A stretch of 63,463 nucleotides of DNA from an uncultured Cellvibrionales bacterium (GCA_913062605.1 CAJXWQ010000008.1:1-63463), one strand, 5' to 3'. Positions 47,350 through 56,203 are shown, counted from the stretch's first letter. Numbers and translations: made by a program. Notes: a model not told the origin generated them from the sequence alone.

Positions 47350-48678
47350 TCAGTTCTTATGGTTTTGTACCACATTGAGCATACCTCTCATGAGCGTATC
47401 TAAATCGCTCTTAGATATGATATAAGGCGGCATCACGTAGACTCTGGTGCCAAAGGGCCTCACCCAGATACCCTCTGCCACAAACTGTTTTTGAATCTGT
47501 GCAACATCCACAGGCTTTTTCGTTTCTATAACCCCCACCGCACCGAGACAGCGTACATCGGTAACATTGTCGAAATCCTTTGCAGGTGCCAATCCAGACT
47601 TAAGCTGTTGCTCAATGTCACTAATTCGGGCTTGCCAGTTTGTGCTGAGTAACAAATCGATACTGGCATTGGCTACAGAGCAGGCGAGGGGGTTGCCCAT
47701 AAACGTTGGGCCGTGCATAAAGACGCCGGCCTCACCATTGCAGATACCATCACTGATCTTTGAGGTACACAACGTGGCGGCCAATGTCATGTAGCCGCCA
47801 GTCATGGCTTTTCCGATGCATAAAATGTCAGGGGTAATATCGGCCCATTCGCAACCAAAAAGCTTGCCGGTACGCCCAAAGCCTGTGGCAATTTCATCGA
47901 CAATTAGCAGCACGTCATGCTCATCACACAATTCACGAACCCGCTTTAAATAAGTGGGCGAATAAAAATGCATGCCCCCGGTACCCTGTAAGATGGGCTC
48001 AAGAATAACCGCTGCTAATTCGTGACTGTGTTTCTCTAGCAGATTCTTTATATCGGCAATATAGCTCTCGTCCCAATCGTCGTGAAAGCGGCAGCGGGGA
48101 GATTCAGTGAATAACTGCTGGGCAAGCGTGCTACTGAACAAATGGTGCATACCAGTGACAGGGTCACAGACCGACATCGCTCCAAAAGTATCACCGTGGT
48201 AACCCTTACGAAGGCTTAAAATGCGCGTTTTTTGGGGTTGCCCCAGAGAGTACCAGTACTGAATGGCCATTTTCAGGGCAACTTCAACACTAACAGAGCC
48301 CGAATCGCTGAGAAAAACCTTCTCTAGGCCATCAGGGGTAATATCCACCAGAGTTTTACAAAGTTGAGCGGCAGGTTCATGGATAATGCCACCAAACATC
48401 ACATGTGACATGGTATCTATTTGGTCTTTTAGGGCTATATTTAACCTAGGGTGGTTGTAACCATGTATGGCTGACCACCAGGAAGACATACCATCAATAA
48501 GCTCACGACCATCAGCCAGTTTCAGCCGCACACCAGTGGCGCTGACCACATGATAAGCAGGAATTGGCGATGTCAGTGAAGAGTAGGGGTGCCAGATATG
48601 TTGTTGGTCAATACTCGATACTTGCGATGTGGTCAGTTGTTCCATCGGGATGCAATTCACAGGCTGGGAAGTTGTCAT
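47350..48678 (-). CDS. bioA: Adenosylmethionine-8-amino-7-oxononanoate aminotransferase
   Basis: PLP enzyme of 442 residues that makes DAPA in biotin synthesis. WHPYSSLTSP and LIDGMSSWWSAIHGYNHP are BioA-specific. FLSDSGSVSVEVALKMAIQYW binds PLP, LLIVDEIATGFGRTGKLF carries the Asp, and the Schiff-base Lys is in CIGKAMTGGY. No other biotin gene is nearby. Divergent from the DUF547 gene. Confidence 0.96.
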   Translation of the reverse strand: MTTSQPVNCIPMEQLTTSQVSSIDQQHIWHPYSSLTSPIPAYHVVSATGVRLKLADGRELIDGMSSWWSAIHGYNHPRLNIALKDQIDTMSHVMFGGIIHEPAAQLCKTLVDITPDGLEKVFLSDSGSVSVEVALKMAIQYWYSLGQPQKTRILSLRKGYHGDTFGAMSVCDPVTGMHHLFSSTLAQQLFTESPRCRFHDDWDESYIADIKNLLEKHSHELAAVILEPILQGTGGMHFYSPTYLKRVRELCDEHDVLLIVDEIATGFGRTGKLFGCEWADITPDILCIGKAMTGGYMTLAATLCTSKISDGICNGEAGVFMHGPTFMGNPLACSVANASIDLLLSTNWQARISDIEQQLKSGLAPAKDFDNVTDVRCLGAVGVIETKKPVDVAQIQKQFVAEGIWVRPFGTRVYVMPPYIISKSDLDTLMRGMLNVVQNHKN

Positions 48679-48746
48679 TGTAAGGTAGCAACGTTCGTGG
48701 TATCAAAGCACTTCGTGAAATTAAATTGGGTGTTCAGAGAGTAAAA

Positions 48747-49556
48747 ATGCCACTGATTAAACAGCTCAACGCACTAATTTTCGGACTATTACTGGTCAGC
48801 GGCACCGTCGTAGCAGCACCCAGTCAGGATTATTGGGGGTTTTGGGATAAGAGTAGTCAGCGTAATGTCTCTCGGATCGATCATAGTGCCTGGAACTCTA
48901 TCCTTGGTACTTACGTCATTGATAATCATGCATCGGGAGTTAACCGCTTTCGTTACAGTGCAGTGACGCCGGCGAAAAAGAAAGTATTGGTACGGTATAT
49001 TCGAGATTTAGAGGACATTGATCCCAGAAAGTACAGCCGTCGGGAGCAACAGGCATATTGGCTCAATTTGTACAACGCACTGGCTGTGAATCTAGTATTA
49101 GACAACTATCCAGTAAAAAGCATTAATGACATTGACCGCGGTAGTGCATTGGATAGTGCCTTGATCAGGGTGGCAGGGCAGAGCCTTAGCCTAAATGATA
49201 TTGAACACCGAATCCTTAGGCCTATTTGGAAGGATCACAAAGTACATTTTGGGATGAGCTGTGCAAGTATCAGCTGCCCTAACTTGCTGGCTCAGGCGTT
49301 TACTGCAGCCAATGTGAATGCCTTGTTAGAAAAATCCGGCCACGATTATATTAATCATCCTCGTGGAATTCATCTTAAAAATGGCAAGATGAAAGCATCG
49401 AGTATGTTCAATTGGTATCAAAAGGACTTTGCCAAAGACGACAAAACGATGCTTAAGGTCTACGCCCATTATGCGGATGACCGGCTTGCATTGTACCTTC
49501 TAGGCTTTCAGGGAGAGATTGATTACGTATACGATTGGAGCCTAAATGCGCCTTAA
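48747..49556 (+). CDS. DUF547 domain exported protein
   Basis: Protein of 269 residues from ATG 48747 with a signal peptide (MPLIKQLNALIFGLLLVSGTVVAA). The DUF547 part includes REQQAYWLNLYNALAVNLVLDNYPVKSI and GMSCASISCPNLLAQAFTA, which carry a conserved Cys pair, then FNWYQKDF. The family is periplasmic and its activity is not known; its core resembles a peptidase or glutaredoxin-like unit in some descriptions. ATG 48747 follows AGAGAG; the upstream codons are unlikely. Confidence 0.85.
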   Translation: MPLIKQLNALIFGLLLVSGTVVAAPSQDYWGFWDKSSQRNVSRIDHSAWNSILGTYVIDNHASGVNRFRYSAVTPAKKKVLVRYIRDLEDIDPRKYSRREQQAYWLNLYNALAVNLVLDNYPVKSINDIDRGSALDSALIRVAGQSLSLNDIEHRILRPIWKDHKVHFGMSCASISCPNLLAQAFTAANVNALLEKSGHDYINHPRGIHLKNGKMKASSMFNWYQKDFAKDDKTMLKVYAHYADDRLALYLLGFQGEIDYVYDWSLNAP

Positions 49557-49705
49557 ATGTTATGGGGCTAAGCAGGTTATCAGAGTATATTTATACCTAA
49601 CATTAAACATTAATATATAATAGTAACTATCTGATAAATATAAGATATATGATTGGTTTTAAGTAAGAGGGGATGTTGTACATCCCCTTGATAAGAAAAT
49701 AAAAC

Positions 49706-50392
49706 TTAGCCTTTAGCACCGCCATGAGCGAGTGACCATTCTTCAGGTGCATTGAGGAAGGCTTCAATTTCGGCCAGTGATTGATCGTCCATTTCACCGC
49801 TTTCCTTGCAGACCTCTAAAACATCCCACCAGGTAGTCAGTGAGTGTAGATTTATACCTGCATCAGCAAGATTTTTTCTTGTGTCTGGGAAGATGTCATA
49901 AAAGAAAATAACGAATGTATCCGTTACCTCAGCGCCAGCTTTTCGGAGTGCGTCGCAGAAAGTGATCTTGCTGCCGCCGTCAGTGGTCAGGTCTTCAACC
50001 AACAGCACTTTAGAGCCTTCCGTTAGTGAGCCCTCTATTTGAGCATCACGACCAAAGCCCTTGGGCTTTTTGCGAACATACTGCATGGGCAGAGAGAGTC
50101 GCTCGGACAACCAGGCAGCAAAGGGGATGCCTGCCGTTTCACCGCCAGCAATGGCGTCAATAGATTCAAAACCGATATCGCGGAGAATGACCGATGCACC
50201 GAAATCCATAAGGGTAGAGCGCACTCTAGGATATGAAATGATTTTCCGACAGTCGATATAAACCGGGCTGGCTTTACCTGATGTCAGTATATAAGGGTCA
50301 TTCGGGCGGAAATTGATAGCTCCAATCTCCAGCAACATTTTTGCGGTCAGCTTGGCAATGAGTTGCTGATCAGGAAAGCTATTAAAAGACAT
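49706..50392 (-). CDS. pyrE: Orotate phosphoribosyltransferase
   Basis: Pyrimidine synthesis enzyme of 228 residues that joins orotate and PRPP. Conserved [49 protein letters not shown] and the PRPP loop [14 protein letters not shown] are present. It carries about 15 extra residues compared with E. coli PyrE. A GGGGATGT/ACATCCCC hairpin lies at 49669-49687 just downstream, without a good T run. Confidence 0.95.
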   Translation of the reverse strand: MSFNSFPDQQLIAKLTAKMLLEIGAINFRPNDPYILTSGKASPVYIDCRKIISYPRVRSTLMDFGASVILRDIGFESIDAIAGGETAGIPFAAWLSERLSLPMQYVRKKPKGFGRDAQIEGSLTEGSKVLLVEDLTTDGGSKITFCDALRKAGAEVTDTFVIFFYDIFPDTRKNLADAGINLHSLTTWWDVLEVCKESGEMDDQSLAEIEAFLNAPEEWSLAHGGAKG

Positions 50393-50758
50393 AATGAATC
50401 CTTTGTAAGGGTGTTTCAGTTGGGGCTAAACCCATTCATTCACACATTGTCCGGTAAAAGACCGTCCGGTAAAAGATGGTGGATAAATGCGACGGTATGT
50501 TTGCCGGATGGGATGGCTAAACGTAGAGCCTTGGAAAAGGCGAATTTTGCCAGAATAGGTCACCATAATCCATCGGAACAGCATGGCTCTCGTTAATAGG
50601 GGAGTGAGTGTCCCACTCTAAATTTGAATACTAAGTTTAGCTTCACAGGCAGAACCTACAAACAAATAAGCCGGCAACACACTGAATTATAAGAATTATG
50701 TGTGGGGCGTCAGATGAAATCACACATTCGTTAGTGATTAATGGGTACCCATGCCGGG
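50393..50758. other. Intergenic region without a recognised gene
   Basis: This 366-bp gap lies between pyrE and the DUF4202 gene, both on the minus strand. It holds a 15-bp direct duplication (GTCCGGTAAAAGA at 50449-50461 and 50464-50476). The pyrE promoter must be here but no clear consensus was seen. Confidence 0.5.
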
Positions 50759-51373
50759 TTAGCTGGAATTACCTGTTGATACTGACTTCTGAATCAATGG
50801 GATTAAGGGCTCAGGTAGCGTGAGATTACCCGCAAGTGCGAAGGTACGTGCCTCTGGCGACATTTTTCCCCATGTTTTACGAATGATGCCGACCCATTTC
50901 TCTTCATTGTATTCAGGGTGTTTATCGTAAAATGCCAGCATGTAATGTTCAATAAATACCAAGCTAGCTACATCCTCCAGCAGCTGGGTGTCAGCATTTT
51001 CCTTGAGACCTCGTTTTTCAATGGCTTTCTTTGCGCGCTCCAGTGATGACTCATCATAACCAGCCTTGGCCATTAGAAGGGCAGTGCTATCAGCATGAAA
51101 TTGATACAGGCTATTTCGCCAATGATGATAACCTTGGCGATTCATCGGGTAAGTATCACGTGGCGTTTTCCACCGCTGGATATGCTGACCACGGATAGCC
51201 AGTTTGACCACATCATCCGCCGCTGGTTGATAGCGTTCCAACATGCCAGACATGCGATGTGAATAGAGCAGCTCTTTCGGCCAATCTTTACCTTCAGCCG
51301 TTTCAATGTTTGGGTCTTCACGGTTGGCTGCATCTATCAGAAAAACAACCAGGTCATAGGCTTGTTGTGTCAA
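50759..51373 (-). CDS. DUF4202 family protein
   Basis: Protein of 204 residues, no signal peptide. The pattern DAANREDPN, ELLYSHRMSGMLERY, AIRGQHIQRWKTPRDTYPMNRQGYHHWRNSLYQFHA and LVFIEHYM agrees with DUF4202. Its repeated His and Asp residues suggest an HD-like metal site (inference). The family is of unknown function. No operon partner is visible here. Confidence 0.85.
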   Translation of the reverse strand: MTQQAYDLVVFLIDAANREDPNIETAEGKDWPKELLYSHRMSGMLERYQPAADDVVKLAIRGQHIQRWKTPRDTYPMNRQGYHHWRNSLYQFHADSTALLMAKAGYDESSLERAKKAIEKRGLKENADTQLLEDVASLVFIEHYMLAFYDKHPEYNEEKWVGIIRKTWGKMSPEARTFALAGNLTLPEPLIPLIQKSVSTGNSS

Positions 51374-51630
51374 TTGTCTTTTCCAAAAATGGATACCTGC
51401 CTATTCTAAACGATTGTTAGGTGGAGAGGGCATGGCCGGGGGGAGGCGGGAGAGGGAGAGGTTAACCCTCGTTTCTTGAGGGATCCACCCATTGATAGAC
51501 ATTGCACAGTTGTTATCGTTAGGATGCTTTGCATACAAAGCACTGGTTGAATACTGGTTTATAGAAGATTGAGTTATAAATTGTCGATTTATAACCTGTT
51601 GATTGACCCACCTATTAATAAGGAAGCCTT

Positions 51631-52689
51631 ATGCCTGGCCAGCACGTAGAAATCATAGAAAGGACCTGTACTCTTGGTGACCACCAAATGTCCTACCTTG
51701 CTGCGGGGCCAGAAGATGGACCGTTAGTCATCTTTGTCCACGGTTGGCCAGAGCTTGGCTATAGTTGGCGACATCAGCTCCCCATACTGGGTGGGCTTGG
51801 TTTTCGAGCTATTGCGCCAGACCTGCGAGGCCACGGGGGTTCCAGTGTGTATGAGAGGCACGAAGATTATTCTATGGAGCGCCATGTTGAGGATCTCCTG
51901 GCATTTCTGGAGTCCTTAGGTCGGGAGAGTGCCGTGTGGGTAGGGCATGACTGGGGTGCAGCCGTTGTCTGGTCCATAGCTAGCCACCACCCAGAACGCT
52001 GCCAAGCAGTTGCCAATCTCTGTGTACCTTATCGTGCTATTGAGATGGGGTTAGAGCCGGCAATAGACTTAGTAGACCGTAGTATTTACCCCGAAGATCA
52101 ATATCCTGCCGGCCAATGGGAATACCAGCGGTTTTATCAGGAAAAATTTGATCGTCCAAAGAGCGTTTTTGAAGCCAATATTCGGAATACCTTCAATGCG
52201 CTCTTCCAGCAATGGAGCCCGGATGACAAAGGAAAGCCCGCAATTACTGCGGGTGTCCGCAACGACAATGGCTGGTTAGGCGGCGTGGATGAGTTTCCTG
52301 ATGTGCCAAGAGATGATGATGTCATCTCTGTGGCGGACCTGGACCTATATACCGACAATTTTAATAAAACCGGGTTTTTCGGCACCTGTTCTTTCTACAT
52401 GAACCATGATCTCAATGCCGAATATGGCCGATCTGTAGTCAACGATGGTTACCTCGATATGCCCGTTTTATTTCTTGTCGGTGCTTATGACTACGTATGT
52501 GAGTGTGTCGATTCTCGCTTGCCTGAACCAATGCGCCAATATTGTCGAAACCTCACAGAGCGCACAGTCAACTCAGGTCATTGGATGCAACAGGAAAAGC
52601 CTATTGATGTAAACAATGCGCTTACGCACTGGCTGGCCACATCCGTACAAAATGTCTGGCCCGAGCCGCCGTTTTCATATTCTGAGTAG
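51631..52689 (+). CDS. Alpha/beta hydrolase, epoxide hydrolase-like
   Basis: Protein of 352 residues. HGWPELGYSWRHQLP gives the oxyanion HGxP motif, GHDWGAAVVW the Asp nucleophile of epoxide hydrolases and haloalkane dehalogenases, and NSGHWMQQEKP the catalytic His. A cap domain lies between (about residues 150-265). Soluble epoxide hydrolase is the most likely class; the natural substrate is unknown. AAGGAAGCCTT precedes the ATG. Confidence 0.85.
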   Translation: MPGQHVEIIERTCTLGDHQMSYLAAGPEDGPLVIFVHGWPELGYSWRHQLPILGGLGFRAIAPDLRGHGGSSVYERHEDYSMERHVEDLLAFLESLGRESAVWVGHDWGAAVVWSIASHHPERCQAVANLCVPYRAIEMGLEPAIDLVDRSIYPEDQYPAGQWEYQRFYQEKFDRPKSVFEANIRNTFNALFQQWSPDDKGKPAITAGVRNDNGWLGGVDEFPDVPRDDDVISVADLDLYTDNFNKTGFFGTCSFYMNHDLNAEYGRSVVNDGYLDMPVLFLVGAYDYVCECVDSRLPEPMRQYCRNLTERTVNSGHWMQQEKPIDVNNALTHWLATSVQNVWPEPPFSYSE

Positions 52690-53070
52690 TATTGCTCGTA
52701 GTAGGCTGGGGAGTATTTCTCGATTTATGTTTCTGATTGTTTCTCGTACCTTACCTTGAATGGTCGTGTGTAGTTGCTTGCTTGAATCCATTGAAAGCAA
52801 GGGGGGGCGCCTTTATGGTTCCAAGGTCAGCGCCTGCCACACCTGATAATTATTTGGGTAACTTTACGCATCGTATTGCTGATCTATGCTTCACAGCTCC
52901 TTTATGTGGCGAAATAAGAGAATATTGCCTATCCTTTGTCTAGTTGCGTGGTGTATTCGAATTGATCCATTCATGTAACTTATAGCAACCTGAATGATTT
53001 AAAATCATGCTTCATTTTTGTGTTTCCACACGTCAGGTATGCGCTCAATAAAACAGCGCCCTTAGGATGT
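52690..53070. other. Intergenic region without a recognised gene
   Basis: This 381-bp stretch separates the epoxide hydrolase-like gene from the DUF6316-like gene. A 68-codon frame (52737-52943) exists but has no family resemblance and no ribosome site. Nothing else was identified. Confidence 0.5.
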
Positions 53071-53277
53071 ATGCCTATGACTCATCGTAAAGGAGAAGTT
53101 TCAAAGCATCATTTTCGATCCGATCGTTTTTTCTGTGTAGACAGCCAGTGGTTTTTTACAACTCGTGAAAGTTCGGAGTTAGGCCCATTTTCTTCCAGAG
53201 CAGATGCTCAAGGCGAACTGCTTTTGTATATTCGCCATATGAATGAAGGTGGAGTTTTTTGTCAAGACACCTCGTAG
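53071..53277 (+). CDS. Small DUF6316-like protein
   Basis: Protein of 68 residues, RKGEVSKHHFRSDRFFCVDSQWFFTTRESSELGPF in its core, close in pattern to the DUF6316 group seen in Pseudomonas-like bacteria. No signal or membrane segment. TTAGGATGT precedes ATG 53071; ATG 53077 is also possible. Function unknown. It is the last ordinary-looking gene before the cassette region. Confidence 0.7.
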   Translation: MPMTHRKGEVSKHHFRSDRFFCVDSQWFFTTRESSELGPFSSRADAQGELLLYIRHMNEGGVFCQDTS

Positions 53278-53650
53278 TTAGTGTTTGTTGGATGGATATA
53301 TCTGGTACCCGTTCCGCAGGATCGGGGCCAGATAGTCCGTCTGTTAACGCGTTATAGCTTTCTTTACCTGCCTACTGATTACCCTCGCTTTAGCGAGTTA
53401 CTTCCCTTCGTGTAGAGGGGAACGAGGAGGGCACAGCCCGGACGAAAGGGTGAGTAGCTTACACTTAGCTTGGTTTGGTGCTTCTGGAGTGCAACCCCCA
53501 AGATCAACGAACCCCTTTCCCTTGTTCAATGGAAATTAAATGTAAGTTCTTGATTTCCATGGATACCAATATATGATCAAGAGCTAAGGAATGACTGCCA
53601 TTGAGTATGAGGCGGTCTTTATAATTCACTGTTAAATTTTCGGAGTATAG
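53278..53650. other. Structured non-coding stretch before the cassette genes
   Basis: CTCGC/GCGAG (53384-53397) forms a small hairpin. CCCTTCGT (53404-53411) pairs with ACGAAAGGG (53442-53450, one bulge), enclosing GGGC-ACA-GCCC (53429-53439). Together these form a multi-stem element of unknown type. GTTAAAT (53631-53637) fits the attC/attI core GTTRRRY and may mark the left edge of the first cassette. Confidence 0.45.
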
Positions 53651-54367
53651 ATGGAATTTGCTTTTGTTGATGAAAGTGGAGATTCAAAATTCACTGACTA
53701 TTTTGGGCTTTGTTTGGGCGTTATTAATTCCAGCAACTATAGAACCCTAAAGCACGGTTTTCACGGAATTCTCAAAAAATATGACTGGGATGAATCCATT
53801 GAATTTAAAGGCGCATACCTTTTTTCTGCCTCAAAAGGCGATACTTCGATCACTGTTGATCAGCGAGTTGATATGACTGCCGAGATACTTGATCTTACTT
53901 CGGCAAAACAAAATTCGAGGATGAAGTTTTACTACTACTCACAAGATCATTCTGATGACCACAAACAAACATATTTGGAGGTCTTGCCCAAAGCACTCAA
54001 GAAGGGGTTAACTAAACCGTCTGGAAGAGGGAGAGGAGACAAACCTCTTGTTATGCTTTTTTGCGATAATCGTGATGACATTTCTGCTGAAGAGGTTAGA
54101 GAAGTTGCAATTCCAGAACTAAGCAAAAGAGGGTTTTTATTGTGTGAGGAAGTGCATCAACCTAAATCAAACTTTCACACGGTAGGTATTTTAATGGCAG
54201 ATATCGTGGCATATTTGGCAGCCAGAATAGATACGATATCTAATGATGTAGAGCTTTTTGAAGGGCTATCTACAGAAGATTTAGCCACCAACGGAAAAGT
54301 TAGAAAGTTACAAGCATCTACAGAACTTATGGATAAAGTGAAATCCATAAAGTGGGTCAGCCTTTAA
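53651..54367 (+). CDS. DUF3800 domain protein (cassette 1)
   Basis: Protein of 238 residues. The start MEFAFVDESGDSKF is the DUF3800 mark, with the DES motif on the first strand of a predicted RNase H-like fold. VMLFCDNRDD and NFHTVGILMADIVAYLAARID complete it, with an Asp in the last helix region as in the family. Such proteins are common in mobile regions and integrons; a nuclease role has been suggested but not shown here. TCGGAG precedes the ATG. The attC site starts at its stop codon. Confidence 0.8.
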   Translation: MEFAFVDESGDSKFTDYFGLCLGVINSSNYRTLKHGFHGILKKYDWDESIEFKGAYLFSASKGDTSITVDQRVDMTAEILDLTSAKQNSRMKFYYYSQDHSDDHKQTYLEVLPKALKKGLTKPSGRGRGDKPLVMLFCDNRDDISAEEVREVAIPELSKRGFLLCEEVHQPKSNFHTVGILMADIVAYLAARIDTISNDVELFEGLSTEDLATNGKVRKLQASTELMDKVKSIKWVSL

Positions 54368-54420
54368 CAAGTCAAGCAATAAGGACGCGCTACATTGCGC
54401 CTCTTCTTCCGGTGTTAACC
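54363..54420 (+). other. attC-like site 1
   Basis: TAACA (54365-54369) pairs with TGTTA (54413-54417). GCGC/GCGC (54387-54390 and 54397-54400) with AAG/CTT forms the inner stem around a TACATT loop. The GTTAACC core gives the predicted crossover between 54414 and 54415. The L-box pairs at only about three of five positions. Confidence 0.6.
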
Positions 54421-54439
54421 ATAATTAGAGTATTGAGAT

Positions 54440-55321
54440 ATGGAATTTTCAACTGAAGATGATGCAATAAATTATTCGATCGGAGTGACAGCGAAATACA
54501 CTCATCCAGATGATATTAATAAGCGATTGGATGATTATCAATCCTATTTATCCTCTGCTAGAGAAGGCGACAAAGAATACTGGCAATCAGAGGTTGATAA
54601 TTTAGAGGAATGGATAAGTAGCGATGAATTTATAAATGGAGAGTACCCAAGAGGTATTGATGAGTTGGTTTTGGAGCTCATCGAATGGCGTGCTGCAATT
54701 TTCGCTTTACAGAACATCGACACAAGAAATGATCCATTTAAGCAACATGCATTCTACGCGCAATGGCTAGTAGGTGGGACTTACACTATTTTCTGCCTTC
54801 TTGGAAAGCTAGTTAGCAAAGATGGTCGTGATAACTCGTTAAGGAAACTGTGGGGTGTGGTTTCTGGGTATATTTTTCAAAGCGGCTTGCCTGGAGATGG
54901 CGAAATAGATTATATCAATGAAAAAATGCACCCATCACAAGGTCAATTCACCAATGAAAATTCTCAAGCAATGCTCTACCGAAACAAGGTTATCGCACAT
55001 AATGAGAGCCTACCTAGAATGGAGTGGTCGGAACTCGATAAAGATATTGAGCTAATTTTAAGGATGTGGTCATTGATTACTATGTGGTCATCGATAGGCA
55101 TTATTGGAGCATTTCGTGAGTCATCCCAAGTATTTTCAGGCACAGAGTCGGTTTTTACTGCTGAAGAAATTAAATTATTTCTAGGCCAGCGAGACATCTA
55201 TTTAAATAAGGTAAAGGCTTGGTGCACAAAAAGTATTCGCAATGGTGAGCAAGTTTCTGAGCGTTCACCATTTACATCCATCTCAATAAGCATCTCATCT
55301 GTCACGAGAGAAAATGTTTAA
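54440..55321 (+). CDS. HEPN-motif protein of unknown function (cassette 2)
   Basis: Acidic, mostly helical protein of 293 residues with no signal peptide. YRNKVIAHNE (residues 180-189) contains R181-N-(4)-H187, an Rx5H motif as in HEPN ribonucleases, with the polar residue after Arg. This resembles AbiU2-like and other HEPN proteins of defence loci. The N-terminal half (about 27-75) is rich in Glu and Trp. No antitoxin gene stands beside it. GAGATATGG gives a short ribosome site. Family is not certain; the motif is the main evidence. Confidence 0.6.
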   Translation: MEFSTEDDAINYSIGVTAKYTHPDDINKRLDDYQSYLSSAREGDKEYWQSEVDNLEEWISSDEFINGEYPRGIDELVLELIEWRAAIFALQNIDTRNDPFKQHAFYAQWLVGGTYTIFCLLGKLVSKDGRDNSLRKLWGVVSGYIFQSGLPGDGEIDYINEKMHPSQGQFTNENSQAMLYRNKVIAHNESLPRMEWSELDKDIELILRMWSLITMWSSIGIIGAFRESSQVFSGTESVFTAEEIKLFLGQRDIYLNKVKAWCTKSIRNGEQVSERSPFTSISISISSVTRENV

Positions 55322-55383
55322 CAAAGCCATCAATTTACCGCCTTACGCTGCGCTTTAGTCAGCAAATTATGGCGGTGTTAGGG
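55317..55383 (+). other. attC-like site 2 (well-formed)
   Basis: TAACA (55319-55323) pairs with TGTTA (55376-55380). An unpaired AA/GG spacer follows, then GCCAT (55326-55330) with ATGGC (55369-55373). C55331 is bulged out, and AATTT (55332-55336) pairs with AAATT (55364-55368). R box, spacer, L box and extrahelical base are arranged as in folded attC. The GTTAGGG core sets the crossover at 55377/55378. Confidence 0.8.
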
Positions 55384-55389
55384 AAAAGA

Positions 55390-55962
55390 ATGAAACCATC
55401 AGCAGCAATAGCAGTAATTCGTAATGCGATCCTTGAAGTCAAATCGAAAAAACAAGAGCACGTGTCAGTTGATGCATTGTTAAATTATCTTAATGACCTG
55501 GATGAGGATATTGATAATAAACACGAATTTGATGAAGCATCTTTCCGCGCTGAGCATGAACGAAATCTAACTCACTACGAAGTACAGCAACAACATTCAT
55601 TGGAAATGTGGCGTTCTGTAATCACTTTTGCTCTAGGCTCAATAAAAAGTGCAATGCTAATAAATGGAGGTGGTGCAGTGGCACTTCTTGCTTTTATTGG
55701 TAATATTTGGGTCAAAGGCATCGCTGATAATGCTGTGGCTTCAATAACATTTTCTATAGCCTTCTTTAGTTTTGGTGTTTTAGCTGCCTCAATTGGTTCT
55801 GGAACAACTTATGTAGCACAATATTGTTATGCTGCCGAATGGGAAAAAACAGCAATATCCTTCCATGTAAGTACAGTCATAATAATATTTTTATCTTATA
55901 TTTTATTTGGGTTCGGGGCTTATGAGGCATACATGTCATTTTCTGAGCACTTACACCCTTAA
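55390..55962 (+). CDS. Small membrane protein of unknown function (cassette 3)
   Basis: Protein of 190 residues from ATG 55390, which follows TTAGGGAAAAGA; the earlier start at 55369 lies inside attC and is rejected. A soluble helical part (about 1-75, with charged DLDEDIDNKHEFDEASFRAEHE) is followed by three hydrophobic segments (about 88-108, 116-138, 158-182). The type is seen often among cassette genes of unknown role. Not recognised. A membrane effector role next to the cassette 2 product is possible but only a guess. Confidence 0.7.
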   Translation: MKPSAAIAVIRNAILEVKSKKQEHVSVDALLNYLNDLDEDIDNKHEFDEASFRAEHERNLTHYEVQQQHSLEMWRSVITFALGSIKSAMLINGGGAVALLAFIGNIWVKGIADNAVASITFSIAFFSFGVLAASIGSGTTYVAQYCYAAEWEKTAISFHVSTVIIIFLSYILFGFGAYEAYMSFSEHLHP

Positions 55963-56132
55963 CAAAAAAACTAGCAGCGCAGAGGACACTGCCAGCTTTT
56001 GATGTTCTTATTAGAAAGGGCCAGTTGGCTGAAGCTCAACGCCAACGTGCTTCTCAGCTGTTAGTAAATAATGCTGAATTGGAAAAGAAAAGGACGGCTC
56101 AGTCTCAGCATCAACGTACTTGTCTGTTTTAG
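55959..56132 (+). pseudogene. Broken attC start fused to a truncated reading frame
   Basis: TTAACAA (55959-55965) looks like the left end of a third attC, but no proper right half follows. From 55971 an open frame reads LAAQRTLPAFDVLIRKGQLAEAQ on to a TAG at 56130, with a Gln/Ala/Lys-rich helix and no start codon. It is probably the 3' rest of a gene lost by deletion. Its family was not recognised. Confidence 0.45.
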
Positions 56133-56203
56133 ACGTCTGAGTGCGCTAAAACTCGTGCTTCTTATGACCTGACTATGAAAAACACAGCCTGTAAGCTTGT
56201 CCG

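Larger units (their letters stand above)
53632..55965 (+). mobile_element. Integron cassette array without an integrase (CALIN-like)
   Basis: Three co-oriented genes, each followed by an attC-like site or its remains. Cassette 1 spans 53632-54414, cassette 2 54415-55377, and cassette 3 starts at 55378 and breaks down after 55965. Both complete attC sites begin TTTAACAA right at the stop codon and end GGTGTTA, with the next start shortly after. No intI gene is in the window. Base use is richer in A and T than in the flanking genes by eye. Supported by clear folding of the second site; the first is weaker. Confidence 0.65.

Noticed and set aside
49669-49687. GGGGATGT-TGT-ACATCCCC hairpin after pyrE
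   Set aside because: Perfect stem but no T run on either strand; not called as a terminator.
50449-50478. Two 15-bp direct repeats as a possible regulatory array
   Set aside because: Only two copies and no palindrome; too little to call a regulatory site or CRISPR-like feature.
52737-52943. 68-codon plus-strand frame MFLVPYLEWSC...
   Set aside because: No ribosome site, no recognised pattern, no supporting context.
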